Assembly (NCBI GenBank): GCA_020634615.1
Contig: JACKBI010000003.1
Coordinates: forward strand, 288,574-352,573
Direction: 5' to 3'
Length of the DNA stretch: 64,000 bases
From: Anaerolineales bacterium
GTDB lineage: Bacteria; Chloroflexota; Anaerolineae; JAAEKA01
A model generated the notes under the pieces. The model made no database searches, had not been told where the DNA came from, and saw nothing but the letters and a program-made list of their open reading frames with translations. Below, piece after piece: positions 7,916 through 15,976 of the stretch. The first letter of the stretch is position 1. Each line of letters opens with the position of its first letter. The position numbers were made by a program, and so were the translations under genes.

Positions 7916-9046
7916 ATGAATGTTACCAATCGCCTTGTCATTGTCATCCTGGCCGGTGGCAGCGGAACCCGCTTGTGGCCGCGCAGCCGTCAGGCATATC
8001 CCAAGCAGTTCCTCGACTTCACCGGTCAGGGAACGATGTTGCAAGAGACCTTTCACCGTCTGACGCCACTTGTGCCGCCTGAGCGGATATTGGTCGTCAC
8101 GAACGCGCAATATGTCGATCTGGCGCGTCGCCAGTTGCCAGAACTCCCGGCTGACCATGTCATCGGCGAGCCGCTGCCGCGCGGCACGGCTGCGGCCGTT
8201 GGCCTGGGTGCAATCCTGGCAGAACACGTGCAGCCAGGCGCGATCATGGCTTCGGTACACGCCGACCACCTGATTCTCAAGCCCCAGGCATTTCGCGACG
8301 CGCTGGCCGCGGCCGCGGAAGTCGCTGACCGCGGCTCACTGGTCACGCTGGGCATCAAGCCAACCTTTGCGCACACCGGCCTTGGCTATGTGGAACAGGG
8401 AGAGTCGCTGGCAGCCGCCGGCGGGCAACCAGTGTTCCGGGTCGTGCGTTTCGTGGAGAAACCTGACCTGGCGACCGCCGAGCGTTTCCTGGCCGATGGA
8501 CGTCACAGTTGGAACTCAGGCCTGTTCGCGTGGCGCGTCGACCGGATCATGGACGAGTTTGCCCGCCACATGCCAGAGCTGCACGCCGGATTGAGCGAGA
8601 TCGCAGCCGCATTTGGCGAAAGCGACGCCGCCACGACGCTGCAACGGGTCTTCCCGACGCTGCCGCACCAGACCATCGATTATGGCATCATGGAGCGCGC
8701 CGAGGACATCGCCGTGCTGCCGGTGGATATCGGCTGGACCGACATCGGCAGTTGGGCAACGCTGCTGGAGGTACTGGACAGCGACGGCAGCGGCAATGTG
8801 ATCCGCGGGCGCGGCCTGACCGTGACGCCCGACACGCGCAACACGTTGATCTATACGGCTGAACGGTTGGTGGCAACCATCGGCGTGGAAAACCTGATAA
8901 TCATCGACACCAACGATGCCGTGTTGATCTGCCCGCGCGAGCGCGCTGAAGACGTCCGCGAAATCGTAGACCAACTCAAACAAGGCGGGCACGACGCTTA
9001 TCTTGTCGATGCGGCCGTGCACCCAACGACCGATCCGGAAATTTAA
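7916..9046 (+). CDS. manC: Mannose-1-phosphate guanylyltransferase
   Basis: Makes GDP-mannose from mannose-1-phosphate and GTP in the cytosol. The 376-residue protein has the nucleotidyltransferase signature LAGGSGTRLWPRSR near the N-terminus, FVEKP, WNSGLFAWR, and the family segment IDYGIMERAEDIAVLPVD followed by GWTDIGSW. It lacks the C-terminal phosphomannose isomerase cupin of bifunctional enzymes; the length is that of the monofunctional form. GDP-mannose could supply the GT2 polyprenyl-phosphate mannose synthase-like enzyme at 60072 and the membrane glycosyltransferases at 51-64 kb. Confidence 0.95.
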   Translation: MNVTNRLVIVILAGGSGTRLWPRSRQAYPKQFLDFTGQGTMLQETFHRLTPLVPPERILVVTNAQYVDLARRQLPELPADHVIGEPLPRGTAAAVGLGAILAEHVQPGAIMASVHADHLILKPQAFRDALAAAAEVADRGSLVTLGIKPTFAHTGLGYVEQGESLAAAGGQPVFRVVRFVEKPDLATAERFLADGRHSWNSGLFAWRVDRIMDEFARHMPELHAGLSEIAAAFGESDAATTLQRVFPTLPHQTIDYGIMERAEDIAVLPVDIGWTDIGSWATLLEVLDSDGSGNVIRGRGLTVTPDTRNTLIYTAERLVATIGVENLIIIDTNDAVLICPRERAEDVREIVDQLKQGGHDAYLVDAAVHPTTDPEI

Positions 9047-9100
9047 GAGACTGTTTGAAGAGTGCCTTGGGTGGACTTCGGAAGTCGACGGCTACTCATC
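9047..9100. repeat. Copy of a dispersed repeat with GACTTCGGAAGTC core
   Basis: Between manC and the DsbA-like gene, a TGTTTGAAGAG stretch is followed by GGACTTCGGAAGTCG (core GACTTC-G-GAAGTC at 9074-9086). The same arrangement recurs near 12045-12069, and the core is present inverted at 12126-12138 and partly at 7659-7669, so this is a family of small intergenic elements. Confidence 0.6.
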
Positions 9101-9136
9101 AAGATCGCACTCCAGCAGTTTCCAAGGAGATATTGT

Positions 9137-9967
9137 ATGCGCAAACTTTTTGTCATCGGGTTGGCGGCCGGACTGAGTCTCCTGCTGCTGGCTTGCCAGG
9201 CACCCGCGGCGCCAGTAGACACGGAGCTGTCCAATGTCCAGGCTACCATCGAACAGGCGCCTGTTGAAGCTCCGACTGCGACCACTGCGCCCGTTGAGTC
9301 CCCTGTCCCCACCGCCGACACCGGCCAGGGCGACACCACCGCCAGCGGCGACACCTCGACCAGCGAACCGGATCCGCTCAGCGTGGATCCGGCACGGCCC
9401 GGCTTCACGCTCGATGGATCACCGACCCTGGGCGCCGCTGATGCGCCGGTCGTCATCATCGACTTTTCAGACTTTCAGTGACCGTACTGCCGTCGCCACG
9501 TGTTGGAGACAGAACCGAAACTGAAGGAAACGTTGGTCGCCGATGGCTCCGTTCGCTTGATCTACAAGCACTTCCCGCTGCCCAGCCATGATCGAGCCGA
9601 TGACGCGGCCGAAGCATCTGAGTGCGCAGCCCAGCAAGACAAGTTTTGGGAGATGAAAGAGTTGTTGTTCGAAAAGGCCGCCAGTTGGGGCGCAGCCGCT
9701 GATCTGCCGGCGACGTTCGAGCAATATGCCAGCGATCTCGGACTGGACACCGCGACCTTCCGCCAGTGCTACGACAGCGGCGGTGGCCGGCAGCGCTGGC
9801 AAGAAGACTCAGCGTTGGGTCAGAGTGCCGGAGTGACCGGGACACCGACCTTCTTCATCTTCAATCCATCGACCGGCCAGGGAACCCGCATTCCCGGCTT
9901 CGTGGAGTACGATCAGCTTGCCGAAATCATCAACCAGGTGCTGACTGCTCCGCCGGCCGGCGAGTAA
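9137..9967 (+). CDS. DsbA-like thioredoxin-fold lipoprotein with in-frame TGA at the first active-site Cys (candidate selenoprotein, UPYC)
   Basis: Extracytoplasmic thiol oxidoreductase. An AAGGAG precedes ATG 9137. Residues 1-20 are a lipoprotein signal (LLLLAC, Cys20), followed by a Pro/Thr-rich linker to about residue 85 and a DsbA-like domain. The frame reads DFSDFQ, then TGA at 9479-9481 (codon 115), then PYCRRHVLETEPKL and continues uninterrupted to TAA at 9967. Downstream hallmarks are intact: SECAAQQDKFWEM and the cis-Pro loop GVTGTPTFFIF. The family motif here is CPYC, so TGA sits exactly at the nucleophilic Cys, the usual position of selenocysteine in UxxC redox proteins, and a SECIS-like hairpin follows. 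Total 276 residues with Sec. Alternative: a single-base nonsense mutation or sequencing error (TGC to TGA). Family call 0.9; Sec call about 0.6. Confidence 0.8.
9479..9512 (+). promoter_or_regulatory. Candidate bacterial SECIS element
   Basis: After the TGA at 9479-9481, CU/AG, GUC/GAC and CCA/UGG pairs stack (one GCC bulge, one G-A mismatch) beneath a five-base apical loop CGUGU at 9499-9503. The loop starts 18 bases after the UGA and has G in its second position, within the distance and loop rules described for bacterial SECIS elements. The stem is short and was drawn by eye. Confidence 0.45.
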
Positions 9968-9990
9968 ACAGTCACCCAACAGTAAACTAC

Positions 9991-10034
9991 AAGAGCGGCA
10001 GATCCGGGCGAAAACGCCTGAATCTGCCGCTCTT
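9991..10034. terminator. Bidirectional intrinsic terminator
   Basis: AAGAGCGGCAGAT (9991-10003) pairs perfectly with ATCTGCCGCTCTT (10022-10034) around an inner GGGCG-AAAA-CGCCT-like tip. It lies between the convergent ends of the DsbA-like gene and the GNAT gene and could serve both strands. Confidence 0.8.
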
Positions 10035-10073
10035 CGATTCCTCCGATACAATTGAACCTTGGCGGAGTATCCG

Positions 10074-10847
10074 CTAGTAGGACACGCGCAGCAAGCGCGT
10101 CTGGCTGACCATGCCGGCCCGCTCCAGCGTCTTCTTGGAGTTATGATTGTAATACCAGCAGCCCGCCACGGGCCGCAGCCCGCGCGCATAACATACGTCG
10201 ATCAGGTGGGCGATCATGCCCGCGCCGATCCCCTCCCGCCGAAACGATGGGACAGTAAACATACCAATACTGGCAATCCCGTCGATCAATGAACTCGGCT
10301 CAACAATTCCAAAACCGGCATATTCACTGCCGCGGCAGGCAACATAGAGTTGCTCCTCGCGCACCCGTCGCTCCAGGTCATCGAAGAACGTCCCCGACAG
10401 CCGCTCGATCGCGGCGATGTCATCGACAGTCGCTGGCCGCTGCACCTGCCCGCCGCGCGGCTGAAAGCGCCTGGCCTGGGGATCATGCTGAAAAAGATAT
10501 GCCTGCTTCTCGAGAGTCCGGTAGTCATCGAGCGCGTGCGACAGGAAGAATTCGTCACTGGTCGGCGTCAGCGCAGCTTGCACCTGCTCCAGCTTGCGCA
10601 CCTGAGCGAACACCCGCTGACCAAGATGGCGATACGGCGACATCAGACCAAACTGGGTGATCAGCGACTCGTCATGGACCGCTGTCCAGCCGGCTGCTTC
10701 CTGGCCGAGCTCAATGCGGTAATGATGGGAGGCGCGGACGTGGTCCTCGAAATACGAGTCGACCGGCGCTGGCAACCCCAGCAAGTGTCGGCGCAAGACC
10801 GGCTCGGCCTCGGAGAAATCAATCGGAGCGAACGCGAAGTCTGTCAT
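10074..10847 (-). CDS. GNAT-family N-acetyltransferase
   Basis: A 257-residue protein. The C-terminal half (about 130-257) is a GNAT domain with the acetyl-CoA pyrophosphate loop in VPSFRREGIGAGMIAHLI (R-x-x-G-x-G/A pattern) and the family C-terminal segment YYNHNSKKTLERAGM. The N-terminal 130 residues are not a recognisable second acetyltransferase domain. The acceptor is unknown. Its ATG overlaps the stop of the upstream hydrolase by four bases (ATGA), so the two are translationally coupled. Confidence 0.85.
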   Translation of the reverse strand: MTDFAFAPIDFSEAEPVLRRHLLGLPAPVDSYFEDHVRASHHYRIELGQEAAGWTAVHDESLITQFGLMSPYRHLGQRVFAQVRKLEQVQAALTPTSDEFFLSHALDDYRTLEKQAYLFQHDPQARRFQPRGGQVQRPATVDDIAAIERLSGTFFDDLERRVREEQLYVACRGSEYAGFGIVEPSSLIDGIASIGMFTVPSFRREGIGAGMIAHLIDVCYARGLRPVAGCWYYNHNSKKTLERAGMVSQTRLLRVSY

Positions 10848-11605
10848 TGAAAGAACGAGTTGATTGCAGCAGCCACTTCAGCCGACCGCGTGACAGTCGG
10901 CACATGTCCCGCTCCTTCGAAAACTTCCAGCCGGCTGTTCGGCATTGTCCTGGCCAGCCAGCGGGCGCTCTCTGCTGGCACGAACACATCCAGCTCGCCG
11001 TGCAAGATCAACGCAGGCAACGCGATGCCACTGACGTGCGGACGCAGGTCGATGCCGTCCATGCACTGATGCAATCGTATGGCTGCCGCCGGTTCAGCCC
11101 GCATGAGAATCTGACGCCCCCAGCGGCGCACCGCCGCGCAGTCACGTTCAGGAACACAGGTGTCAACAAACCAGCCCACAGTGGCCTCGAAGTCAGACTG
11201 TAGACCAAGGAGGAAGCGATCCGGGCCCTGCGGCGCGGGTCGGTGGATCAGTCCGTCCACAAGGACCAGGCCGTCAAAACGCTCAGGGTGCAACAGCGCG
11301 GCCTGCAAGACGATAGCCGCGCCCGCCGACTCGCCTGCCAGCACGCAGCGTTCAATCTCCAGCGCGTCCAGGAGGGTAAAGACGTCAGCCGTCATCGACT
11401 CGATGGAGATCGATTCAACCGGCGCAAGGGTTGCGCCTGCGCCGCGGTGGTCATACGCCACAGTGCGCCAGGTCTGGCTGAGATGCGTAAAAGGACCGGC
11501 CCAAAGCTCCCAGCTGCCGGCCCAACCGCCCAGCGCGACGATGGTACGCGGCCCGGCACCGAAGGAAACAGCGAAAAACTCAGCGTCGCCCCGGCGGATA
11601 AACAT
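10844..11605 (-). CDS. Alpha/beta-fold hydrolase
   Basis: A 253-residue cytosolic hydrolase. Nucleophile elbow GESAGA, oxyanion-region ALGGWAGSWELW and YDHRGAGAT, acid-region LILHGELDVFVP and terminal GAGHVPTV supply the Ser-Asp-His triad. It resembles the carboxylesterase/lactonase type of small hydrolases. The substrate cannot be inferred. Second gene of a three-gene minus-strand operon: Cys-rich protein, hydrolase, GNAT. Confidence 0.87.
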   Translation of the reverse strand: MFIRRGDAEFFAVSFGAGPRTIVALGGWAGSWELWAGPFTHLSQTWRTVAYDHRGAGATLAPVESISIESMTADVFTLLDALEIERCVLAGESAGAAIVLQAALLHPERFDGLVLVDGLIHRPAPQGPDRFLLGLQSDFEATVGWFVDTCVPERDCAAVRRWGRQILMRAEPAAAIRLHQCMDGIDLRPHVSGIALPALILHGELDVFVPAESARWLARTMPNSRLEVFEGAGHVPTVTRSAEVAAAINSFFQ

Positions 11606-11611
11606 CGCGGA

Positions 11612-11929
11612 TTATTCGTCCAGCAGAGCGTCTTGCTCCGCCTGGCACTGGGCGCAGGTTCTGCCGTCAGCAAGCTGCACCATATGCTTCGTGCAGACCG
11701 AGAAGATTTCCATGCGTTCACCGAAACGCTTCTTGCGGATCGTGCCCTCCAGCGCCAGATGGGCGCAGTTGGTCTCGCGCAGGATCTCCGGTACGCGGCA
11801 CGTGTCGCAGACGCTGCGTTCCCAGTGCGCAGAATCGCGGCTCTTGGGCAATCGACATTCGCTGACCTCGCGGCCGCGGTGAAAATCCTCGTAATAATAT
11901 CGACAATTTGGCGGGGGTTTGGTTGACAT
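11612..11929 (-). CDS. Small cysteine-rich protein, probable metal binding
   Basis: 105 residues with eight cysteines, including CDTC (41-44) and CAQC (91-94) plus single Cys at 9, 25, 55 and 78. The pairs suggest zinc or Fe-S binding. The N-terminal motif CRYYYEDFHRGREVSECRL is distinctive. There is no signal peptide. It starts the operon with the hydrolase, six bases downstream. I do not recognise a named family; function unknown. Confidence 0.7.
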   Translation of the reverse strand: MSTKPPPNCRYYYEDFHRGREVSECRLPKSRDSAHWERSVCDTCRVPEILRETNCAHLALEGTIRKKRFGERMEIFSVCTKHMVQLADGRTCAQCQAEQDALLDE

Positions 11930-11950
11930 GAACCGTTCGTCGTAAGAGGG

Positions 11951-12020
11951 AGATTGGTGGGTTGGTGGATTGGTGATTGGTAGATTGGTGATTGGTAGAT
12001 TGGTAGATTGGTGGATTGGT
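11951..12020. repeat. Tandem GATTGGT-type microrepeat
   Basis: About ten imperfect units of GATTGGT(G/A) in tandem, upstream of the Cys-rich gene. Low complexity and noncoding; likely a hypervariable or slippage-prone tract. Confidence 0.85.
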
Positions 12021-12051
12021 GACGGGTTATCGCTCGGAGAATGTTTGAAAG

Positions 12052-12138
12052 GACTTCGGAAGTCGCCGATTGACTGTCACGACTGACCTGCAACGGTTTT
12101 GACAGGCTACTCTTGTTGACTCGGCGACTTCCGAAGTC
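12052..12138. repeat. Inverted pair of the GACTTCGGAAGTC element
   Basis: GACTTCGGAAGTCGCCGA (12052-12069) is perfectly inverted as TCGGCGACTTCCGAAGTC (12121-12138): 18-bp arms with a 51-base centre. Each arm carries the dispersed palindromic core found at 9074-9086. The arrangement looks like a small non-autonomous mobile element (MITE-like) or a long hairpin. Confidence 0.75.
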
Positions 12139-12205
12139 TGAACGGGCGACTTCTCCAACAGCTTCTTACTGATCACCGCTTACCGATCACTGGTTACCGC
12201 CCGCG

Positions 12206-12337
12206 CTAGCCTGACGGGCTGAGCGCGATAGTTCCAATCAATGCCAGCGCCATGCTCAACACAATCAAGATGCTGATGATAATAAATACCGTCTGCCGCC
12301 AATCGCGGTGCTTTCGGCCTCGACCTGATTTTGCCAT
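12206..12337 (-). CDS. 43-residue single-pass membrane peptide
   Basis: A short gene read from ATG 12337 with GGAGG correctly spaced before it. The product begins MAKSGRGRKHRDWRQTVF, a basic head, followed by one hydrophobic helix of about 20 residues (IIISILIVLSMALALIG) and a short tail ending SPSG. The basic-then-hydrophobic layout predicts an inner-membrane peptide with cytoplasmic N-terminus. It is divergent from the nfeD-flotillin operon. Function unknown; support comes from the ribosome site, composition and clean helix. Confidence 0.65.
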   Translation of the reverse strand: MAKSGRGRKHRDWRQTVFIIISILIVLSMALALIGTIALSPSG

Positions 12338-12462
12338 GGAATACCTCCGTTTTTTCTGACACTCTGTTGCCGCCAGGCGAATTCATGAATCCCGCCCGAC
12401 GGCTGGCCGATTATACCACAGCGCCAAAACGCCAGCCAAGCGCCCGGTGTATTGATTTGTTG

Positions 12463-12491
12463 TTGACCGGTTTTCTCGCTACGGGTATAAT
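12463..12491 (+). promoter_or_regulatory. Consensus sigma70 promoter for nfeD-flotillin
   Basis: TTGACC (12463-12468), exactly 17 bases, then a perfect TATAAT (12486-12491). The start point would be near 12498, about 43 bases before the TTG start of the NfeD-like gene, which supports that start over the longer upstream frame. Confidence 0.8.
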
Positions 12492-12540
12492 GCGTTTGCC
12501 ACAAGCTGTCCGCTGTTTGCCCGCTAGAAGGAGGCCCTCC

Positions 12541-13149
12541 TTGCTCGACTTCGTGAATACCAGCGCCCTGAATTGCCTCTATTTTGGCATGCTGGCTGCC
12601 GGTTTGGTCTTTGCACTGGGCACGTTGTTGATGAGCGGCGGCGGCGATGCAGACGCCGATGCGGATGTCGGCGATATTGATACGGATATCGATGCCGGCG
12701 GCGGCGACCTGCGTATCTTCAGCCCGGTTTCGCTGGCAACGTTCATGGCCGTCTTTGGCGCCATCGGCCTGATTGCCACCATCGGTTTCGGCGTCGATCC
12801 GCGACTCAGCCTGCTGATCGCCGGCCTGGTGGCTGCCGGGCTCAGCCTGCTGGTGGCGTACGTCTACGGTCGCCTGCTGGTCGAGATGCACGGCAGCACC
12901 GACATTCGCCAGAAGGACATGATCGGCATCGACGCGATGGTCATCACGCCGATTCCGGTCAACGGGCTGGGTGAGGTCATGTTCGAGGTCAACTCAGAGC
13001 GGATCACCCGGCCGGCGCGTGCATTGGACAACGGCGCCATCGCCCGCGGCACCAGTGTGATCATTGACCACGTGACCGGCGTTCACGTGGTCGTCCAGCA
13101 ACGCAAAGCAACCGCAATCGCGCCGGAGCAACCGATTGATGCCAGGTAG
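12541..13149 (+). CDS. NfeD-like membrane protein
   Basis: A 202-residue short NfeD-type partner of flotillin. It has a first membrane helix (residues 10-30), an acidic GGGDADADADVGDIDTDIDAGGG linker in two parts, two further helices (about 60-110), and a C-terminal OB-fold-like domain (IGIDAMVITPIPVNGLGEV ... GTSVIIDHVTGVHVVV). The start chosen is TTG 12541, six to seven bases after AGAAGGAGG and downstream of a consensus promoter; the longer frame runs through the promoter. NfeD and flotillin genes are typically paired, as here (18-base gap). Probable role: scaffold in membrane microdomains. Confidence 0.85.
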   Translation: MLDFVNTSALNCLYFGMLAAGLVFALGTLLMSGGGDADADADVGDIDTDIDAGGGDLRIFSPVSLATFMAVFGAIGLIATIGFGVDPRLSLLIAGLVAAGLSLLVAYVYGRLLVEMHGSTDIRQKDMIGIDAMVITPIPVNGLGEVMFEVNSERITRPARALDNGAIARGTSVIIDHVTGVHVVVQQRKATAIAPEQPIDAR

Positions 13150-13167
13150 GCTGTGTAGGAGGAAGAA

Positions 13168-14637
13168 GTGGATCAAGTAATTCTGCTGGCATGTGTACCC
13201 ATCGCACTGGTGGTTGTGTTGTTGGCATTCGGCGTGGTCTTTGCCAACCGCTACCAGAAGGCCGGCCCCAATGAGGTGCTGGTGATCTCCGGTGGCCGGC
13301 GGCGCAAGGACGGGCACGCTTTTCGCATCGTGCGCGGCGGCGGCACCTTCGTCTGGCCGGCGGTCGAGCGCATCGACGTCCTCTCGATGGAAGTGATGAC
13401 CATCGACGTCGTCACCCAGCGCGTCTACACGCGCGAGGGCGTGCCGGTCACCGTGGACGGCGTGGCGCAGGTGTCCATCGACCCCAGCGAGACCGCCATC
13501 CGCACCGCCGCGCAGCTTTTCCTGTCCAAAACCGATGACGAAATCCGCAACGTCGCGCTGCAAACGCTGGAAGGCCACCTGCGCGCGATCCTGGGCACGC
13601 TGACCGTCGAGGAGATCTACCGCGACCGCGATGCGTTTGCCCAGCAGGTGCAGGAAGTCTCATCGGGTGACATGGCAGCGATGGGTCTGCGCATCATCTC
13701 GTTCACCATCAAGGACATTCAGGACGATCAGGGCTACCTCGACGCGCTAGGCCAGAAACGGACAGCAGAAGTGAAACGCGACGCGGCCATCGGCCAGGCT
13801 GAAGCGGCGCGTGACGCGACCATCAAGAGCGCCGAGGCCCGCCAGGCCGGCGAGACGGCCAAGTATCAGTCCGAGACCCGCATTGCCGAGTCCGAGAAAA
13901 GCTACGCCGTGCAAAAGGCGGCCTACGACAAGGAAGTCAACCAGCAACGCGCCGAGGCAGATCTGGCCTATCGTCTGCAAGAAACCAAGACCACGCAGTT
14001 GGTCAAGGAGCAGGAGATCCAGATCGACGTGGTCGAGAAGCAGAAGCAGATCGAAGTGCAGCAGCAGGAGGCGCTGCGCAAGGAGCGCGAGCTGGAGGCC
14101 ACGGTGCGCAAGCCGGCCGAGGCGGAGCGTTACCGCATTGAGACGCTGGCCGATGCTGAGAAATTCAAGCGGCTGGCCGAAGCGCAGGGTCTCGCCTCCG
14201 CCACCCAGGCCATCGGCGAGGGCGACGCCTCCGCGATCCGCGCCAAGGGTCTGGCGGAAGCCGAAATCGCCAAGGCCAGAGGTCTGGCCGAGGCCGACAT
14301 CGTCAAGGCAACCGGCTTCTCCGAGGCCGAGGCCATGGAAAAGAAGGCCGAAGCCTGGAAGCAGTACAACCAGGCAGCCATCATCCAGCAGCTCATCAAC
14401 GCGCTGCCCGAAGTGGCAGCCGCTATCTCGGCGCCGCTGGCCAAGACCGACCGCATCGTTGTCATCAGCAGCGGCGGCGACAGCGGATCAGGCGCAGGCG
14501 CGTCCAAGGTGACCGCCGACATTGCAAACATCGTCGCCCAGGTGCCGGCCACCGTGGAGGCGCTGACCGGCGTCGATCTGATCAGCGCATTACAGCAGTT
14601 GCCCGGCATGATGAAGGATGGCAACGCGTCCGAATAG
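13168..14637 (+). CDS. Flotillin-like SPFH-domain protein
   Basis: A 489-residue membrane-microdomain scaffold. It has an N-terminal membrane anchor (residues 3-26), an SPFH/band-7 domain to about residue 200, and a long charged coiled coil to about 350 with AEA/KAE repeats (AIGQAEAARDATIKSAEAR). The C-terminal part is a flotillin-type assembly region (YNQAAIIQQLINALPEVAAAI). The GTG start at 13168 follows TAGGAGGAAGAA. Co-transcribed with the NfeD-like gene. Proposed general role: raft organisation and membrane fluidity; the client proteins are not visible here. Confidence 0.92.
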   Translation: MDQVILLACVPIALVVVLLAFGVVFANRYQKAGPNEVLVISGGRRRKDGHAFRIVRGGGTFVWPAVERIDVLSMEVMTIDVVTQRVYTREGVPVTVDGVAQVSIDPSETAIRTAAQLFLSKTDDEIRNVALQTLEGHLRAILGTLTVEEIYRDRDAFAQQVQEVSSGDMAAMGLRIISFTIKDIQDDQGYLDALGQKRTAEVKRDAAIGQAEAARDATIKSAEARQAGETAKYQSETRIAESEKSYAVQKAAYDKEVNQQRAEADLAYRLQETKTTQLVKEQEIQIDVVEKQKQIEVQQQEALRKERELEATVRKPAEAERYRIETLADAEKFKRLAEAQGLASATQAIGEGDASAIRAKGLAEAEIAKARGLAEADIVKATGFSEAEAMEKKAEAWKQYNQAAIIQQLINALPEVAAAISAPLAKTDRIVVISSGGDSGSGAGASKVTADIANIVAQVPATVEALTGVDLISALQQLPGMMKDGNASE

Positions 14638-14676
14638 CCTGCCGGTAGTTCGAGGCACGTCGCAGTTGCAGATGAC

Positions 14677-14706
14677 AAGGCGCTGATGTGATTTCATCAG
14701 CGCCTT
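14677..14706 (+). terminator. Intrinsic terminator after the flotillin gene
   Basis: AAGGCGCTGATG and CATCAGCGCCTT form a perfect 12-bp stem with a TGATTT loop, followed by TCGATTT, ending the nfeD-flotillin operon. Confidence 0.85.
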
Positions 14707-14876
14707 TCGATTTGGATGAGTTCGAAACTGGTGCGCCAGCGCGGCTGCGTTCGGGCAATGACAGATTGCTGTGTTACTTGCAGCTATGGTAGAATTGGCA
14801 GACCGTCCAATTACAGTTGCTGTCAGCTTGCCAAGCAGATACCGTATCGCCTCAACTGTTTACCCATGGAGGTCTT

Positions 14877-15914
14877 GTGAAGGCAATCCTCTTCCGCGAA
14901 CATGGTTCCCTCGATGCATTGGATTATGTCGAGAACTTTCCCGTTCCTGAACTTGCTCCCGACGAAGCCCTGATCAAAGTTCGTTATGCTGCGCTGAATC
15001 GGCTGGACCAGTTCGTAGTGCGCGGCTGGAAAGGACTGGACCTGCTGCTGCCGCACATTCCGGGCGCCGACTTCAGTGGCTCCATCGTCGCGCTGGGCGA
15101 GGATGTCACCAACTGGGTCGCGGGGCAACCGGTGACCGCCAACCCATCGCTTTGGTGCGGTCACTGCACGTTCTGCCTGGCCGGCCAGCAGAGTCTGTGC
15201 GACACCTTTGCGATCCTGGGCGAGCACGTCCGCGGCAGCTTTGCTGAGTTCGTCAAGATGCCGGCGCGCAACCTGATGGCCGTGCCCGACGGTTTCTCGA
15301 TGAAACAGGCCGCAGCCGCACCGACAGTGGCCGTCACCACCTGGCGCATGCTGGTCACGCGCGGCCAGCTCAAGCCGGGCGAGACGGTCTTGCTGGTGGG
15401 CGCGGGCGGCGGCGTCAACAGTTTCTCGATCCCCCTGGCCAAAATGCTGGGCGCGACGGTCTGGGTTGTGGCCGGTGGCGCGGCCAAGGCACAGCAAGCA
15501 ACGGAGCTGGGCGCGGACTGGGTCATCGATCGCGAGGCCGAGCCCAACTGGTCCAAAGCTGCCTATCTGCACAGCGGCAAGCGAGGCGTGGATGTGGTGG
15601 TTGATAACGTCGGCGCGGCCACGTGGGAAGCCAGCGTGCGCAGCCTGAAGAAGGGCGGCCGGCTGCTGACAGTCGGCGGCACCACCGGCTACACCGGACA
15701 GACGCCCATCAACATCATGTTCGGCCGCCAGGTCAGCATCATCGGCTCGACCATGGGCAGCCAGTTGGAGTTCGAAGACGCCATGCGGCTGATCTTCGCC
15801 GGCAAACTGGCGGTTCCCATCGACCGGGTCTACCCACTGGCCGAGGCGCGTCAAGCTGAGGAGCGGATGCAAGAGGGCGTGCACTTCGGCAAGATCTTGC
15901 TGGAAGTGAATTAG
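14877..15914 (+). CDS. Zinc-type MDR alcohol dehydrogenase / quinone oxidoreductase-like protein
   Basis: A 345-residue NAD(P)H-dependent medium-chain dehydrogenase. The GroES-like domain holds the structural zinc cysteines WCGHCTFCLAGQQSLC, but the catalytic-zinc residues are replaced (AALNRLDQF and PGADFSG, not GHE). It therefore resembles quinone-reductase-like MDRs that keep only structural zinc. The Rossmann motif is VGAGGGVNSF. The GTG at 14877 was chosen because GGAGG lies just before it and the protein then begins with the family-typical VKAILFREHG. TTGCTG and TAGAAT spaced 18 bases lie upstream. Substrate unknown. Confidence 0.88.
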   Translation: MKAILFREHGSLDALDYVENFPVPELAPDEALIKVRYAALNRLDQFVVRGWKGLDLLLPHIPGADFSGSIVALGEDVTNWVAGQPVTANPSLWCGHCTFCLAGQQSLCDTFAILGEHVRGSFAEFVKMPARNLMAVPDGFSMKQAAAAPTVAVTTWRMLVTRGQLKPGETVLLVGAGGGVNSFSIPLAKMLGATVWVVAGGAAKAQQATELGADWVIDREAEPNWSKAAYLHSGKRGVDVVVDNVGAATWEASVRSLKKGGRLLTVGGTTGYTGQTPINIMFGRQVSIIGSTMGSQLEFEDAMRLIFAGKLAVPIDRVYPLAEARQAEERMQEGVHFGKILLEVN

Positions 15915-15976
15915 CTGTCGCGAAAGAGATGTTCTGCAACCAGTGTGGAAAAGACTTTATCAAGGAATGGCACGCT

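Noticed and set aside
9500..9967. Separate DsbA-fragment gene starting after the TGA
   Set aside because: It would lack the active-site motif and has no ribosome site; the frame joins exactly in phase with the upstream part, so one TGA-containing gene is the better reading.
11951..12020. GATTGGT repeats as a CRISPR array
   Set aside because: Repeats are seven to eight bases and contiguous, without spacers; no cas genes nearby.
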